NCBI RefSeq assembly: GCF_040640155.1
Contig: NZ_JBFABE010000004.1
Coordinates: forward strand, 207,402-271,401
Reading direction: 5' to 3'
Length of the DNA stretch: 64,000 bases
DNA from: Streptosporangium sp040640155
Lineage (GTDB): Bacteria; Actinomycetota; Actinomycetes; Streptosporangiales; Streptosporangiaceae
Numbering within the stretch: position 1 is the first letter of the stretch; every line of letters starts with the position of its first letter. The notes under the pieces are model-generated. The model made no database searches, was not told the origin of the DNA, and saw nothing but the letters and a program-made list of their open reading frames with translations. Below are positions 27,179 to 34,890 of the stretch, piece after piece. The translations under genes were made by a program, and so were the position numbers.

Positions 27179-27515
27179 CACGGCGTACGCGTCGACCGGA
27201 GTTAAGGATGTGGCTCCCGACGGGGCCGCGACCGGTCGTCGCGGTATGCGGCCCCGTGCCTTCCCGGCCTTTCCCGGGCTTTCCGAGGCTTTCCGGGACC
27301 GGCGCTCCGCCGAATACGGGTACGGTGGCGCGGATATGCGCGTAGCGTGGAATTCGCCTCCGCCCGCGGACCCGTGATCCGGCTCGGACATTCGCTTACC
27401 CCCCGCGTATACGTGATGTTCTAACGTTTCCCGAACCATGGAAACGAGCCGGCGACGAGTGCGGACCCCGTGCGCGCGGAACCGGCCGGCGGTTGCCGAC
27501 GAGAGAGGATCGCCC

Positions 27516-28004
27516 GTGGCCCAAGGCGCCGGTCCGCGAGCCGGACGAGCACCGGCCCCCCACCGCCCACGGTGGTTCCCCGCCGTGACGACGATCCTGG
27601 TCATCGCGGGAGCGGCGGTCTCGGCCTACCTCACGGTCGACCACTACAGCCAGGAGGTGTCGCTCGTCTGCGCGGAGAACGCGAGGATCGACTGCGCGGC
27701 GGTGACCTCGAGCGAGTTCTCCACCCTGTTCGGCGTCCCGCTCCCGCTTCTGGGGCTGGCGTTCTTCCTCGGCTTCGGAGCGCTGGTCACCCCATGGGCG
27801 CTGCGTTCGGCGCACCCGGCCCTCAGATGGGGACGACTCGGCGTCGCCGGGGGCGGTGTGCTGTTCGTCGTCTACCTGGTCGCCGCGGAACTCATCGTCC
27901 TGGGCAAGTTCTGTCTCTGGTGCACGGCCGTGCACGTGACGACCCTCCTGCTGTTCGGCCTCGTCCTGTTCGACGAGTACCGCCGTATCGGCCGGGAGGG
28001 ATGA
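27516..28004 (+). CDS. Vitamin K epoxide reductase (VKOR) family membrane protein
   Basis: From GTG 27516 (preceded by AGAGGA) the product has 162 residues; ATG 27438 would add a basic tail without a ribosome site. Four membrane helices are visible. The VKOR cysteines are all present: the loop pair in VCAENARIDCAAV and the active-site CxxC in GKFCLWCTA. Actinobacterial VKOR reoxidises secreted DsbA-like oxidases using menaquinone, so it supports disulfide formation outside the cell. The DsbA-like partner gene starts 53 bases downstream, which fits that role. Confidence 0.9.
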   Translation: MAQGAGPRAGRAPAPHRPRWFPAVTTILVIAGAAVSAYLTVDHYSQEVSLVCAENARIDCAAVTSSEFSTLFGVPLPLLGLAFFLGFGALVTPWALRSAHPALRWGRLGVAGGGVLFVVYLVAAELIVLGKFCLWCTAVHVTTLLLFGLVLFDEYRRIGREG

Positions 28005-28056
28005 CCGCGGGCACGCCGACACCACGACGTGCCGACTCCTCCCCAAGGAGAAACGG

Positions 28057-28836
28057 ATGAGCAAGAACATTCGGCAACGATCCGCCAGGGAAAGGATCGC
28101 CGAGGAACGCAGGAAGCAGAACGCCCGGGAGAAGCAGCGCAAACTGCTGCTGGGCGTGGTCGGCGGGCTCGTGGCGGCCTCGGTGGTGGTGGTCGCCGTG
28201 GTCGCGATGCGGAACGGGACGAGCGGGAGCGACCGGAAGGCGGTCGCGTACACGGGGCCGGCGGTCACCGCCACCCGCCAGGACGACGGGTCGATCCTCA
28301 TGGCCAAGGAGGGGGTCACCGGACCCACGCTGGAGGTCTTCGAGGACTTCCAGTGCCCGGCCTGCAAGCGGCTCGACGAGGCCGTGGGCGACGTGATCAA
28401 GAAGGCCGCCGCCGACGGCAGGGCCAGGGTGGTCTTCCGGCCGTTCCAGCTCTTCAAGGCCCCCGCGTTCCCCGAGCCGATGCCGTCCGTGTCCCGGCGC
28501 GGAGCGAACGCGGCTTTCTGCGCTCCCGCCGACAAGTGGGCCTCGTACACGAAGACGCTCTTCGCCCATCAGCCGGTGGAGGGGAAGAACGGCTTCGAGA
28601 ACGGGGAGCTTCTCGGCTGGGCGCGCGATCTCGGCTTCCACACCCCCGAGTTCGACCGGTGCGTGACCAACATGGAGAAGGCCGCGGACATCGAGAAGGC
28701 GACCGCGTACGCCGAGCGGCAGAAGGTGACCTCCACGCCCCTGGTGAGGCTCGACGGAAAGGATCTCACCCCGGAGCAGATGGACCAGGTGTTCTCCGAC
28801 CCGTCGGGACTGGACAGGATCCTCTCCGCCTCGTAG
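28057..28836 (+). CDS. Membrane-anchored DsbA-like thiol oxidase
   Basis: ATG 28057 follows AAGGAG. The 259-residue protein has a very basic cytoplasmic head, one membrane helix (about residues 31-51) and an exported thioredoxin fold with CPAC (FEDFQCPACKR) and the cis-proline loop (VTSTPLVRLDG). It would introduce disulfides into exported proteins and be recharged by the upstream VKOR. Many secreted products in this window contain paired cysteines and are possible clients (inference). Confidence 0.9.
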   Translation: MSKNIRQRSARERIAEERRKQNAREKQRKLLLGVVGGLVAASVVVVAVVAMRNGTSGSDRKAVAYTGPAVTATRQDDGSILMAKEGVTGPTLEVFEDFQCPACKRLDEAVGDVIKKAAADGRARVVFRPFQLFKAPAFPEPMPSVSRRGANAAFCAPADKWASYTKTLFAHQPVEGKNGFENGELLGWARDLGFHTPEFDRCVTNMEKAADIEKATAYAERQKVTSTPLVRLDGKDLTPEQMDQVFSDPSGLDRILSAS

Positions 28837-29097
28837 ATCCTCCGCCGGGGCGGTACGACCCACGGCCCGAGAACCGAGCCGACCGTATGGGCCACATCTA
28901 ATGAAATGGCAAGAATTTCCGATCCGTGCGTTTGGACCCCTTTCGTCTTTATGAATTCGACCGGTCGATGTCGGTGCTCACGACGAGGACGCATTTCTTT
29001 TCGTCACATGCGGTGATTCGCCATCATGGATCGTTCCCACCTGCCACTCTGGTCGGGCCGCGCCACGGCATTCTCATCCTCCTCGGGAGATTCCCTC

Positions 29098-29496
29098 ATG
29101 CGTTTCAAAGCGCCTTCCGCTCTGCTGGCGACCGCTGTTCTCGTCACCGGTCTCGGCGGCATCACCTCCGCCTCCGCGGCCGACACCGCCTCGGCCGGCG
29201 GCGAGGTTCACGCCTGTGTCGACAGGAAGACACGCCAGGCCCGCATCGTGAACGCCTCGACCACGTGCCGGACCACGGAGTTCAAGACCTCCTGGGGTGG
29301 CGGGGGGCGGGTCACCTGTCAGAACGTCTCCCGGGACCCGGCCGTGCTGGAGTGGGACAGGTGCGTGAAGGGCACCCCGCCCGCGCCGTCCCCCACCGCG
29401 ACCGCCACCAGGAAGCCGCCCTCGTCCCCGACGCCGCTCCCCACGCCGACGGGCGGAGGCTGGAGGCCGGACCCGATCCCGACCCGCGCGAAGTAA
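29098..29496 (+). CDS. Small secreted protein
   Basis: The 132-residue preprotein starts at ATG 29098 with GGGAGA upstream. A signal peptide (MRFKAPSALLATAVLVTGLG, cleavage near ASA-AD) leads to a short module, GEVHACVDRKTRQARIVNAS, with a second cysteine in TTCRTTEFKTSW. This motif recurs in actinobacterial exported and collagen-like proteins. A second cysteine pair and a Pro/Ser/Thr tail follow. The function is unknown. It is followed by a perfect terminator. Confidence 0.7.
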   Translation: MRFKAPSALLATAVLVTGLGGITSASAADTASAGGEVHACVDRKTRQARIVNASTTCRTTEFKTSWGGGGRVTCQNVSRDPAVLEWDRCVKGTPPAPSPTATATRKPPSSPTPLPTPTGGGWRPDPIPTRAK

Positions 29497-29520
29497 CCCG
29501 GCACGGCACCCGCACGCACG

Positions 29521-29561
29521 AGAGCGCCGCCCTCCCCTCACCCGGGGACGGGCGGCGCTCT
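29521..29561 (+). terminator. Terminator after the small secreted protein gene
   Basis: AGAGCGCCGCCC (29521-29532) pairs exactly with 29550-29561, followed by TT; it starts 24 bases after the stop. Confidence 0.8.
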
Positions 29562-29707
29562 TTCGCGTGGCACGCCTCGGATCGGCGGCCCGGCAGGATG
29601 TTCCAGGCCGCGCCCTGTTCGATCCGAACTGGGCGGCGAGGACGCCCGGAGCTTCCTTCTCCGGACCGCCGGACCGGTTTCAGGAACCCGTTTCAAGGGC
29701 GGACACG

Positions 29708-29747
29708 AAAAAACCCCGAGTCTCCGAACCGCCGAGACTCAGGGTTT
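29708..29747 (-). terminator. Displaced terminator of tRNA-Leu(GAG)
   Basis: On the minus strand a 14-bp stem with one mismatch (arms 29747-29734 and 29724-29711) is followed by six T. It sits 6 bases outside the left 23-bp repeat. Before the element inserted, it would have lain directly after the tRNA-Leu 3' end, and it is now 4.9 kb away from it (inference from the repeat positions). Confidence 0.7.
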
Positions 29748-29752
29748 CCCTG

Positions 29753-29775
29753 GTGTCCGAGGGGGGACTTGAACC
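29753..29775. repeat. Left attachment site (partial tRNA-Leu 3' end)
   Basis: This 23-bp copy matches 34637-34659 exactly and corresponds to the T-arm and acceptor 3' strand of tRNA-Leu(GAG) on the minus strand. No tRNA body adjoins it. Confidence 0.82.
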
Positions 29776-29836
29776 GTTCGCCCATCTCCTGAGCAGCACC
29801 GACGCTCCGTGGCTGGACCTCTCATGTCCGGAGTAG
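29776..29836 (+). other. Detached 3' end of the recombinase gene as found in the circular form
   Basis: If the two 23-bp copies recombine, the recombinase frame (ending VSEGGLEP at the repeat) runs in phase into this stretch and reads FAHLLSSTDAPWLDLSCPE before a stop at 29834-29836. The element would therefore carry attP inside the recombinase gene. In the integrated state the last residues come instead from the antisense strand of the tRNA. Confidence 0.6.
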
Positions 29837-30594
29837 GCGCGCGGAGAGGGGGCGGTGCCCACACCCACCTCAACGAGATCGAGTCCTACCTCGCGGCACA
29901 CGCTTATGTCGGGGAAGCCCGGCAACCGCCGGTTCAGGATCCTCAGCAGACGATCTCAACTGCGCTCAGGGCAGCGGCGGTAAGGGGGCAGGAGCTCGGT
30001 GATCGCAGCACCGACCCCCTTCCTGCATCCCAGCAACCTGATCAACTCGGAAGCCAGGCCGTGCGCCGCCCCTCGACACCAGAAATCGCCGGGGAGGTGG
30101 TTCCGATCGAAGGGGCGTGGGGCGAGCGTACTCAGCGCGATCGGTACGGGGAGTCGTTCGCCCTGCAGGGCCTGGGGATCGCCCAGCTGCGGCGCGGTAA
30201 GTTGACCGAGGCCGGGTCTCTGTTACGGCGTGCGCTCACCACGGCCGAGGACTCACAGCACCGGCTCGCCGAGGCCCACGCCCTGTCGGGGCTGGGTGAG
30301 CTCGCCATCGCGGCGGGGCAGCCCGGCGATGCCGTCGGCCGCCTGCGCAAGGCCATCACGCTGTTTCGGCAGGTGCGCGTACCACTCTCCGAGGCACAGA
30401 CGCTCATCATGCTGAGCAAGATCCTGCGGGCACTCGGCGACCGCTCGGCGGCGGACTGGGCGATGGCGCGTGTGTGTGAGCTCGCCGACGAGGTGGACGA
30501 CTGGGCGGGACGGGCGCTGCGCAAGCATCTGGAGTCGATCGGCGGATACGTCCGCCCGGCATCCGTCGCGCTGCTCTCCGGACCCATCGGTTGA
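29824..30594 (+). CDS. TPR-repeat protein, probable fragment of a larger regulator
   Basis: Residues from about 100 onward are clear tetratricopeptide repeats (GESFALQGLGIAQLRRGKLT, LAEAHALSGLGELAIAAGQP, RVPLSEAQTLIMLSKILRAL), like the C-terminal sensor part of AfsR/SARP or LuxR-type regulators. The first 100 residues are not repeat-like, look unstructured, and lack a DNA-binding or NB-ARC domain. No ribosome site stands before ATG 29824. I think this is the 3' remnant of a longer gene cut by the element's end, possibly still translated. Confidence 0.5.
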   Translation: MSGVGARRGGGAHTHLNEIESYLAAHAYVGEARQPPVQDPQQTISTALRAAAVRGQELGDRSTDPLPASQQPDQLGSQAVRRPSTPEIAGEVVPIEGAWGERTQRDRYGESFALQGLGIAQLRRGKLTEAGSLLRRALTTAEDSQHRLAEAHALSGLGELAIAAGQPGDAVGRLRKAITLFRQVRVPLSEAQTLIMLSKILRALGDRSAADWAMARVCELADEVDDWAGRALRKHLESIGGYVRPASVALLSGPIG

Positions 30595-30838
30595 CGGGGC
30601 GGGTCATCTCCGGCCCGGCGCCTCGGGCCGGCCGGAACGCGGGCCAGTGCTCCGGCCTTCGGCAGGGGAGCGCGTCATGTGGGGCCGACCGATACGTGTC
30701 GCCCGTTACCGGACGACACGTGGGTGGAGCTGAGGGGCTTTGATCGGTTGTCGCCGTGACGGACACCCGGTCTCGTCGGCGCGGCACGGTCAGAGGTGCC
30801 GTGCGAATGGCCGTCCTCGGCGAGCTCGCCCCGCTTCG

Positions 30839-31378
30839 CTACTTCGGTTCGTAGACGAGCACGATGATGCCCGAGGCGAAGGTGGTGGACTTCACCAGAC
30901 CCAGGTGGGTTGTGTCGATCCCGTCGAAGATGCGCTGGCCACCTCCGGCGAGGACAGGGAACATCCAGAAGTGGTACTCGTCCACGAGCTTGTGCTCAAG
31001 GAGCAATCGGTCGAGCTCGCCGGTCCCGTACTTCAGGATGTTCTGACCGGGCATCTCCTTCAGCTTCGTGATCTCCTGAGCGACATCCCCCTGAATGATC
31101 GTGGCGTTCCAGGTGGCCTCTGTCAGGGTTGTGGAGGCGACATACTTGGGCAGGGCGTTCATCCGGCCCGCGTCCTCGTCCCCGGCCTCCTCCATCTTCG
31201 GCCAGACCTGTGCGAACGCCTCGTAGGTCACACGACCCAGGAGGAGGGCGTCGGAAGACGCGAAGAGAGACTCGCCGTACGCGGCGTGCTCCTTGTCCCA
31301 GTACGGTGAGCCCCACTTCTCCGGCGACCCGATGACCCCGTCCAGCGTCACGAACGTCGACTCGATAAGCTTTCGCAT
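30839..31378 (-). CDS. RibD C-terminal / dihydrofolate-reductase-family protein
   Basis: The 179-residue protein begins MRKLIESTFVTLDGVIGSPE, the usual start of YyaP/RibD-C-type reductases, and has LLLGRVTYEAFAQVWP, SGELDR-like GTGELDRLLLEHKLVDEY, and PVLAGGGQRIFDG. This fold binds NADPH. Members are often of unknown substrate and differ from true FolA. I use ATG 31378; an in-frame ATG 12 bases upstream has no better ribosome site. It lies inside the integrated element as a cargo gene, transcribed against the recombinase. Confidence 0.85.
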   Translation of the reverse strand: MRKLIESTFVTLDGVIGSPEKWGSPYWDKEHAAYGESLFASSDALLLGRVTYEAFAQVWPKMEEAGDEDAGRMNALPKYVASTTLTEATWNATIIQGDVAQEITKLKEMPGQNILKYGTGELDRLLLEHKLVDEYHFWMFPVLAGGGQRIFDGIDTTHLGLVKSTTFASGIIVLVYEPK

Positions 31379-31470
31379 TGTTCCTGCCATTCATTTCGGT
31401 GGGCCGTTGTGGTGAGTGTCCACTCTTCCCTTGCTCAGCGTAATAATTTTTTGGACACTTCACACGACTT

Positions 31471-31722
31471 TTGACGCCCTCTGCCGCTATCCGGCCTGAG
31501 AATGGGCTTGACCAACTGCTGGGGCAACTCGGCGAGGCGTTGCGGCGCATGCAGGAATCCGGGCATCTGGGTGACGATCATGGCGACCCCGGCGAGCGTC
31601 TTGACAAGACCCTGTCAGAACTTGCGGCAGCCCGGAAGTCGGCACGTGATCTCGCGCTCCGAATCGATCGTGCCTTCAACACCACGGCCGGTCTGCATCT
31701 GACGGACAGAGGCAGGCACTAG
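31471..31722 (+). CDS. Small helical protein of the integrated element
   Basis: The frame runs from TTG 31471 to a stop at 31720-31722 that abuts the ATG of the next gene without a gap, which argues it is translated. The product (up to 83 residues) is helical and charged (LDQLLGQLGEALRRMQESGH, LDKTLSELAAARKSARDLAL). The true start is unclear: TTG 31471 has no ribosome site and the first ATG (31549) would leave only 57 residues. It could be a recombination directionality factor or other small regulator; this is a guess from its position. Confidence 0.45.
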   Translation: MTPSAAIRPENGLDQLLGQLGEALRRMQESGHLGDDHGDPGERLDKTLSELAAARKSARDLALRIDRAFNTTAGLHLTDRGRH

Positions 31723-32598
31723 ATGAAACGAGAAGGGCTGTATTTCGACGACCGATTCCCGACTCGGAGGCAGGTAGCAAGCCTGTCGGACGCCGCATTC
31801 CGTATGCATTTCACAGCGATCTTCTGGTGTGCCCACAACCTGACCGACGGTGCGGTACTCCAGGAAGACCTGATCGACGTGTGTCCGCGGGTGCGAAAGC
31901 CGCTGCGCTTCATCACCGAACTCGCGTCCCGGGGTACCTGGCATCCGCCTGGCGAAGGGTGTCCCTCCGATCTCTGCCCGGCGCCTGTGGCGGAGGGGTG
32001 GGTGATCCATGACTTCTTCGCATTCGTGCCCGCTAAGGAGCGGGCGGAGAAAGAACGGAAGGCCAACGCCGAGCGGCAGAAGAAGTGGCGAGACAGGCGA
32101 CGCAACCGGACCGAGCCACCCGCCGTCGACGACGGCGTTGGTAACGCTGAACGTAACGCGTTACTAACGCCACGCAGTTCCGTCCAGTCCCCGAAGGGGA
32201 CTAGGACGGAAGAAGATGAAGAAAATCAGTCATCTTCTCGCCGTAACGCGCGTGCCTGGGCGAACGACGACGACTCCGTCGATCGCGTTATCGTCCAGCT
32301 CCTGGCTGAGTTGACCGGCCGCGAGATCCGCCTCCTCGACGCGGCCGCGATCCGCCACACGATCCTCGATGGCCGGCCCGTCAAGTGCCGCAGTCGCTAC
32401 GTGGCCACGGCGATCAAGCAAGACCCCGACAGGTTCCTGCCTGCGGTCAAGGGCGTCGAGCCCAGTCCGTCGCTGAAGATCGCCCCAAATTGGTGCGGTC
32501 ACTGCGACGAGCGCACCCGGCAGGTGGAACTTCACGACAACACTGTGGCGCGCTGCCCGGCGTGCCACCCACTCGTGGCCAAGAAACCTGCGTCATGA
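31723..32598 (+). CDS. Zinc-ribbon, replication-initiator-type protein of the element
   Basis: The 291-residue protein starts MKREGLYFDDRFPTRRQVAS, has a winged-helix-like first third, then a very basic, charged stretch after FFAFVPAKERAEKERKAN and a Ser/Glu-rich linker. A C-terminal C-x2-C...C-x2-C zinc ribbon follows (WCGHCDERTRQ, ARCPACHP). This resembles actinobacterial phage and integrative-element proteins that bind an origin or load a helicase, but I cannot name the family. Third-position GC is lower than in the host genes, consistent with transfer. A 4-base ATGA at 32595 marks a possible downstream start. Confidence 0.6.
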   Translation: MKREGLYFDDRFPTRRQVASLSDAAFRMHFTAIFWCAHNLTDGAVLQEDLIDVCPRVRKPLRFITELASRGTWHPPGEGCPSDLCPAPVAEGWVIHDFFAFVPAKERAEKERKANAERQKKWRDRRRNRTEPPAVDDGVGNAERNALLTPRSSVQSPKGTRTEEDEENQSSSRRNARAWANDDDSVDRVIVQLLAELTGREIRLLDAAAIRHTILDGRPVKCRSRYVATAIKQDPDRFLPAVKGVEPSPSLKIAPNWCGHCDERTRQVELHDNTVARCPACHPLVAKKPAS

Positions 32599-32617
32599 CC
32601 AGACGCAAAGCACCGTC

Positions 32618-32800
32618 TTGCTTGAGAAAACACCGCTGGCAGCCTGCGCTTTCGACGTCACGGAAACATCCGACCCGCCGCCCTGCCGAGATGCCGGCCG
32701 CAACGTGCGGATCTACGCCAAGGTACGGCGGCAAAGCGGCCCCGACTCCAGTACCGCCAAGCACGTCGCCGGGGCCGTACCTCTACCCGCCAGCAACTGA
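32618..32800 (+). CDS. Small hypothetical protein of the element
   Basis: This 60-codon frame from TTG 32618 has high third-position GC, unlike the two competing frames, and encodes a C-terminal basic segment NVRIYAKVRRQSGPDSSTAK. There is no clear ribosome site and the start is uncertain. Function unknown. Confidence 0.35.
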   Translation: MLEKTPLAACAFDVTETSDPPPCRDAGRNVRIYAKVRRQSGPDSSTAKHVAGAVPLPASN

Positions 32801-32822
32801 ACGCATAGGAGCGCCTCTCATC

Positions 32823-32975
32823 ATGACCGCATCCACCACCCGTAAACAGCGGACTCCGCACATCGTCTTACCCAGTGGACCGCCCCGCCTGACGCCCGGC
32901 GCCGCCACGGAACTGCTCGCCATCCTGCTGGAGGCTCACCAAACCATGCTCGTCAACCGCCCCAACGTCGCATAG
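32823..32975 (+). CDS. 50-residue hypothetical protein directly before the recombinase
   Basis: ATG 32823 follows AGGAG by 12 bases. The product starts MTASTTRKQRTPHIVLPSGP and ends LLAILLEAHQTMLVNRPNVA. Its stop is 5 bases before the recombinase ATG, so the two are probably coupled. The same frame is open back to an ATGA overlap at 32595, giving a possible 126-residue version, but the extra part has poor codon bias. Confidence 0.45.
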   Translation: MTASTTRKQRTPHIVLPSGPPRLTPGAATELLAILLEAHQTMLVNRPNVA

Positions 32976-32980
32976 GACCC

Positions 32981-34696
32981 ATGAACACCATCCGCTTCGC
33001 CTTCTACGGCCGGGTCTCCACCGAGGACAAGCAGGATCCCCAGTCCTCGCGAGGCTGGCAGATCACCCGCTCCCGCGCGCTCATCGAGTCGCGCGGGGGC
33101 GTGATCGTCACCGAGTTCTTCGACGTCGACAAGTCCCGCTCGATCCCCTGGCAGCGCCGCCCGCACGCGGCGGCGCTGCTCGCCGAACTACGCAACCCCG
33201 ACCGCGGCTTCGACGCGGTGGTGATCGGCGAGCCGCAACGAGCCTTCTACGGCAACCAGTACGGCCTGACCTTTCCCGTCTTCGAGCACTTCAGGGGCCC
33301 GCTCTGGGTGCCCGAGGTGGGCGGCCCCATCGACCCGAACAACGAGGCCCATGACCTCGTCATGAGCGTGTTCGGCGGTATGAGCAAAGGCGAGCGCAAC
33401 CGCATCAAGATCCGCGTGCGCAGCGCCATGTCAGCCCAAGCCCAGACGGAAGGCCGCTTTCTGGGGGGTCGGCCGCCTTATGGCTACCGGCTGGCCGACG
33501 TGGGCCCACACCCCAACCCGGCCAAGGCGGCCGACGGCAAGCGTGCTCACCGGCTGGAGCTTGATCCCGTCGCCGCGCCCGTGGTGGAAGAGATCTTCGC
33601 GGTCTTCCTCGACGGCTACGGCCTGTTCGCCATTGCCGAGAGACTGACCCGCAACGGGATTCCCAGCCCATCAGCTCACGATCCGGGCCGGAACCGTCAC
33701 CGCTCCGGCATCGCCTGGTCCAAGAGCGCGGTGCGCGCCATCTTGACCAATCCCCGCTACACCGGCCACCAGGTGTGGAACCGCCAGCGCAAGGACGAGG
33801 TCCTCATCGATGTGGACGACGTCGGCCTGGGCCACACCACGAAGCTCAGGTGGAACTCCAAGCAGGACCGGGTCTGGTCGAAGACAGTCGTTCACCCGCC
33901 GATCGTGTCCACGGAGGACTTCGACGCCGTGCAGATGACGCTGACGGGGCGAGGCGATCGCCACACCGACAAGACCCGCAAGCGCACCCCCAAGCCGTAC
34001 CAGCTCCGGGGGCTGCTGTACTGCGGTGTCTGCGACCGCAGAATGCAGGGCCAATGGGTCAACGACGCGGCCTACTACCGCTGCCGCTTCCCCGAGGAGT
34101 ATGCCTTGGCCAACCACCTCATGCATCCCCGCAATGTCTACCTACGAGAGGACCGCGTGGTCCCGCGACTGGACCGCTGGCTCGGCCGGCTGTTCGCGCC
34201 CCACAACGTTGATCAGACTCTCGACGTCCTGGCGGCCGCACAGGACGTGACACCGCCCGAGGCCCAAGCACTCGCTGTGGCACGCCGCCGGATCACCGAG
34301 TGTGACCGCAAGCTCGCCCAGCATCGGGCTGCCCTTGAGGCGGGCGCCGACCCGGCGCTCGTCGCCGGATGGATCCAGGAAGAGCTTGTCCGCAAGACCG
34401 CGGTCGAGCAACGTCTCGGCCGCGCGCACGTACTGCCTCAGAGGCGGCTGGGGCGTGATGAGCTGGCGGAGATCACGCACAGGCTTGGAGACATGGTGCG
34501 AGTTCTCTCGAATGCCGACCCGATCCGGAAGGCCAAGATCTACACGAACATCGGACTGCGGCTGATCTACCACCCGTCAAAACAGAAAGTCCTGGTCACG
34601 TCTGCACGTGACCAGGACCCCATAGGCCACCGGTTTGTGTCCGAGGGGGGACTTGAACCCCCATGCCCCGCAAAGGGCACTAGCACCTCAAGCTAG
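32981..34696 (+). CDS. Large serine recombinase (integrase)
   Basis: The 571-residue protein has a resolvase catalytic domain (FAFYGRVSTEDK with the nucleophile serine at residue 13; VVIGEPQRAFYG; MSVFGGMSKGERNRIKIRVR), a recombinase domain (FLGGRPPYGYRLADVGP, IAWSKSAVRAILTNPRYTGH), a zinc ribbon (LLYCGVCDRRMQGQ) and a C-terminal coiled-coil region (about 410-480). It cuts and joins att sites through serine-linked intermediates. The final 20 residues (from FVSEGGLEP) are read from the right att copy and the antisense strand of tRNA-Leu. The 3' end of the gene also contains the hairpin at 34589-34618. Confidence 0.9.
   Translation: MNTIRFAFYGRVSTEDKQDPQSSRGWQITRSRALIESRGGVIVTEFFDVDKSRSIPWQRRPHAAALLAELRNPDRGFDAVVIGEPQRAFYGNQYGLTFPVFEHFRGPLWVPEVGGPIDPNNEAHDLVMSVFGGMSKGERNRIKIRVRSAMSAQAQTEGRFLGGRPPYGYRLADVGPHPNPAKAADGKRAHRLELDPVAAPVVEEIFAVFLDGYGLFAIAERLTRNGIPSPSAHDPGRNRHRSGIAWSKSAVRAILTNPRYTGHQVWNRQRKDEVLIDVDDVGLGHTTKLRWNSKQDRVWSKTVVHPPIVSTEDFDAVQMTLTGRGDRHTDKTRKRTPKPYQLRGLLYCGVCDRRMQGQWVNDAAYYRCRFPEEYALANHLMHPRNVYLREDRVVPRLDRWLGRLFAPHNVDQTLDVLAAAQDVTPPEAQALAVARRRITECDRKLAQHRAALEAGADPALVAGWIQEELVRKTAVEQRLGRAHVLPQRRLGRDELAEITHRLGDMVRVLSNADPIRKAKIYTNIGLRLIYHPSKQKVLVTSARDQDPIGHRFVSEGGLEPPCPAKGTSTSS
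34589..34618 (-). terminator. Element-borne terminator now serving tRNA-Leu(GAG)
   Basis: A perfect 13-bp stem (34589-34601 with 34606-34618), 4-base loop, is followed on the minus strand by TTTCTGTTTT. It lies 20 bases past the tRNA 3' end and within the recombinase coding sequence, so the element seems to replace the displaced host terminator. Confidence 0.65.
34637..34659. repeat. Right attachment site (within tRNA-Leu)
   Basis: This is the second identical 23-bp copy. It forms the T-loop, T-stem and acceptor 3' strand of the functional tRNA plus one flanking base. Confidence 0.82.
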
Positions 34697-34723
34697 CGCG
34701 TCTGCCTATTCCGCCACCCGGAC
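34638..34723 (-). tRNA. tRNA-Leu(GAG)
   Basis: The 86-nt minus-strand sequence folds as a class II tRNA. The acceptor GTCCGGG pairs with CTCGGAC (one G-U), the anticodon arm is CTAGC-TTGAGGT-GCTAG with anticodon GAG, a long variable arm contains TGCCCTTTGCGGGGCA, and the T-loop is GGTTCAAGT. The discriminator is A, as needed for leucine. CCA is not encoded. It reads CUC/CUU codons. Confidence 0.95.
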
Positions 34724-34890
34724 GTGGTGCCTGCACGAGGGACCGTCATCCCGCGTCGGCGGACTTAGGTTAGCAAACTCTTGGGCGTGCGTCATATCGG
34801 TAAGAGTCCAGGTCCGGCCCGGGGTGCCGCGGGAAGGGGCGCGACGGCAGGATGGGAGACGACGCCGCACCGAACCCCAAGGAGCCCCAC

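Larger units (their letters stand above)
29753..34659. mobile_element. 4.9-kb integrated element in tRNA-Leu(GAG)
   Basis: The element is bounded by two identical 23-bp sequences (29753-29775 and 34637-34659) that equal the 3' end of tRNA-Leu from the T-loop to one base beyond the discriminator. It carries a large serine recombinase next to the intact tRNA, a zinc-ribbon replication-type protein, small ORFs, a RibD/DHFR-family gene and a TPR fragment. No conjugation, capsid or partition gene is seen, so it is either a mobilisable/satellite element or a decayed one. Intergenic parts around 31390-31500 are more AT-rich than the chromosome. Confidence 0.8.

Noticed and set aside
30839..31378. 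Trimethoprim-resistance-type dihydrofolate reductase
   Set aside because: The sequence fits the RibD-C/YyaP-like branch, not FolA or Dfr enzymes.
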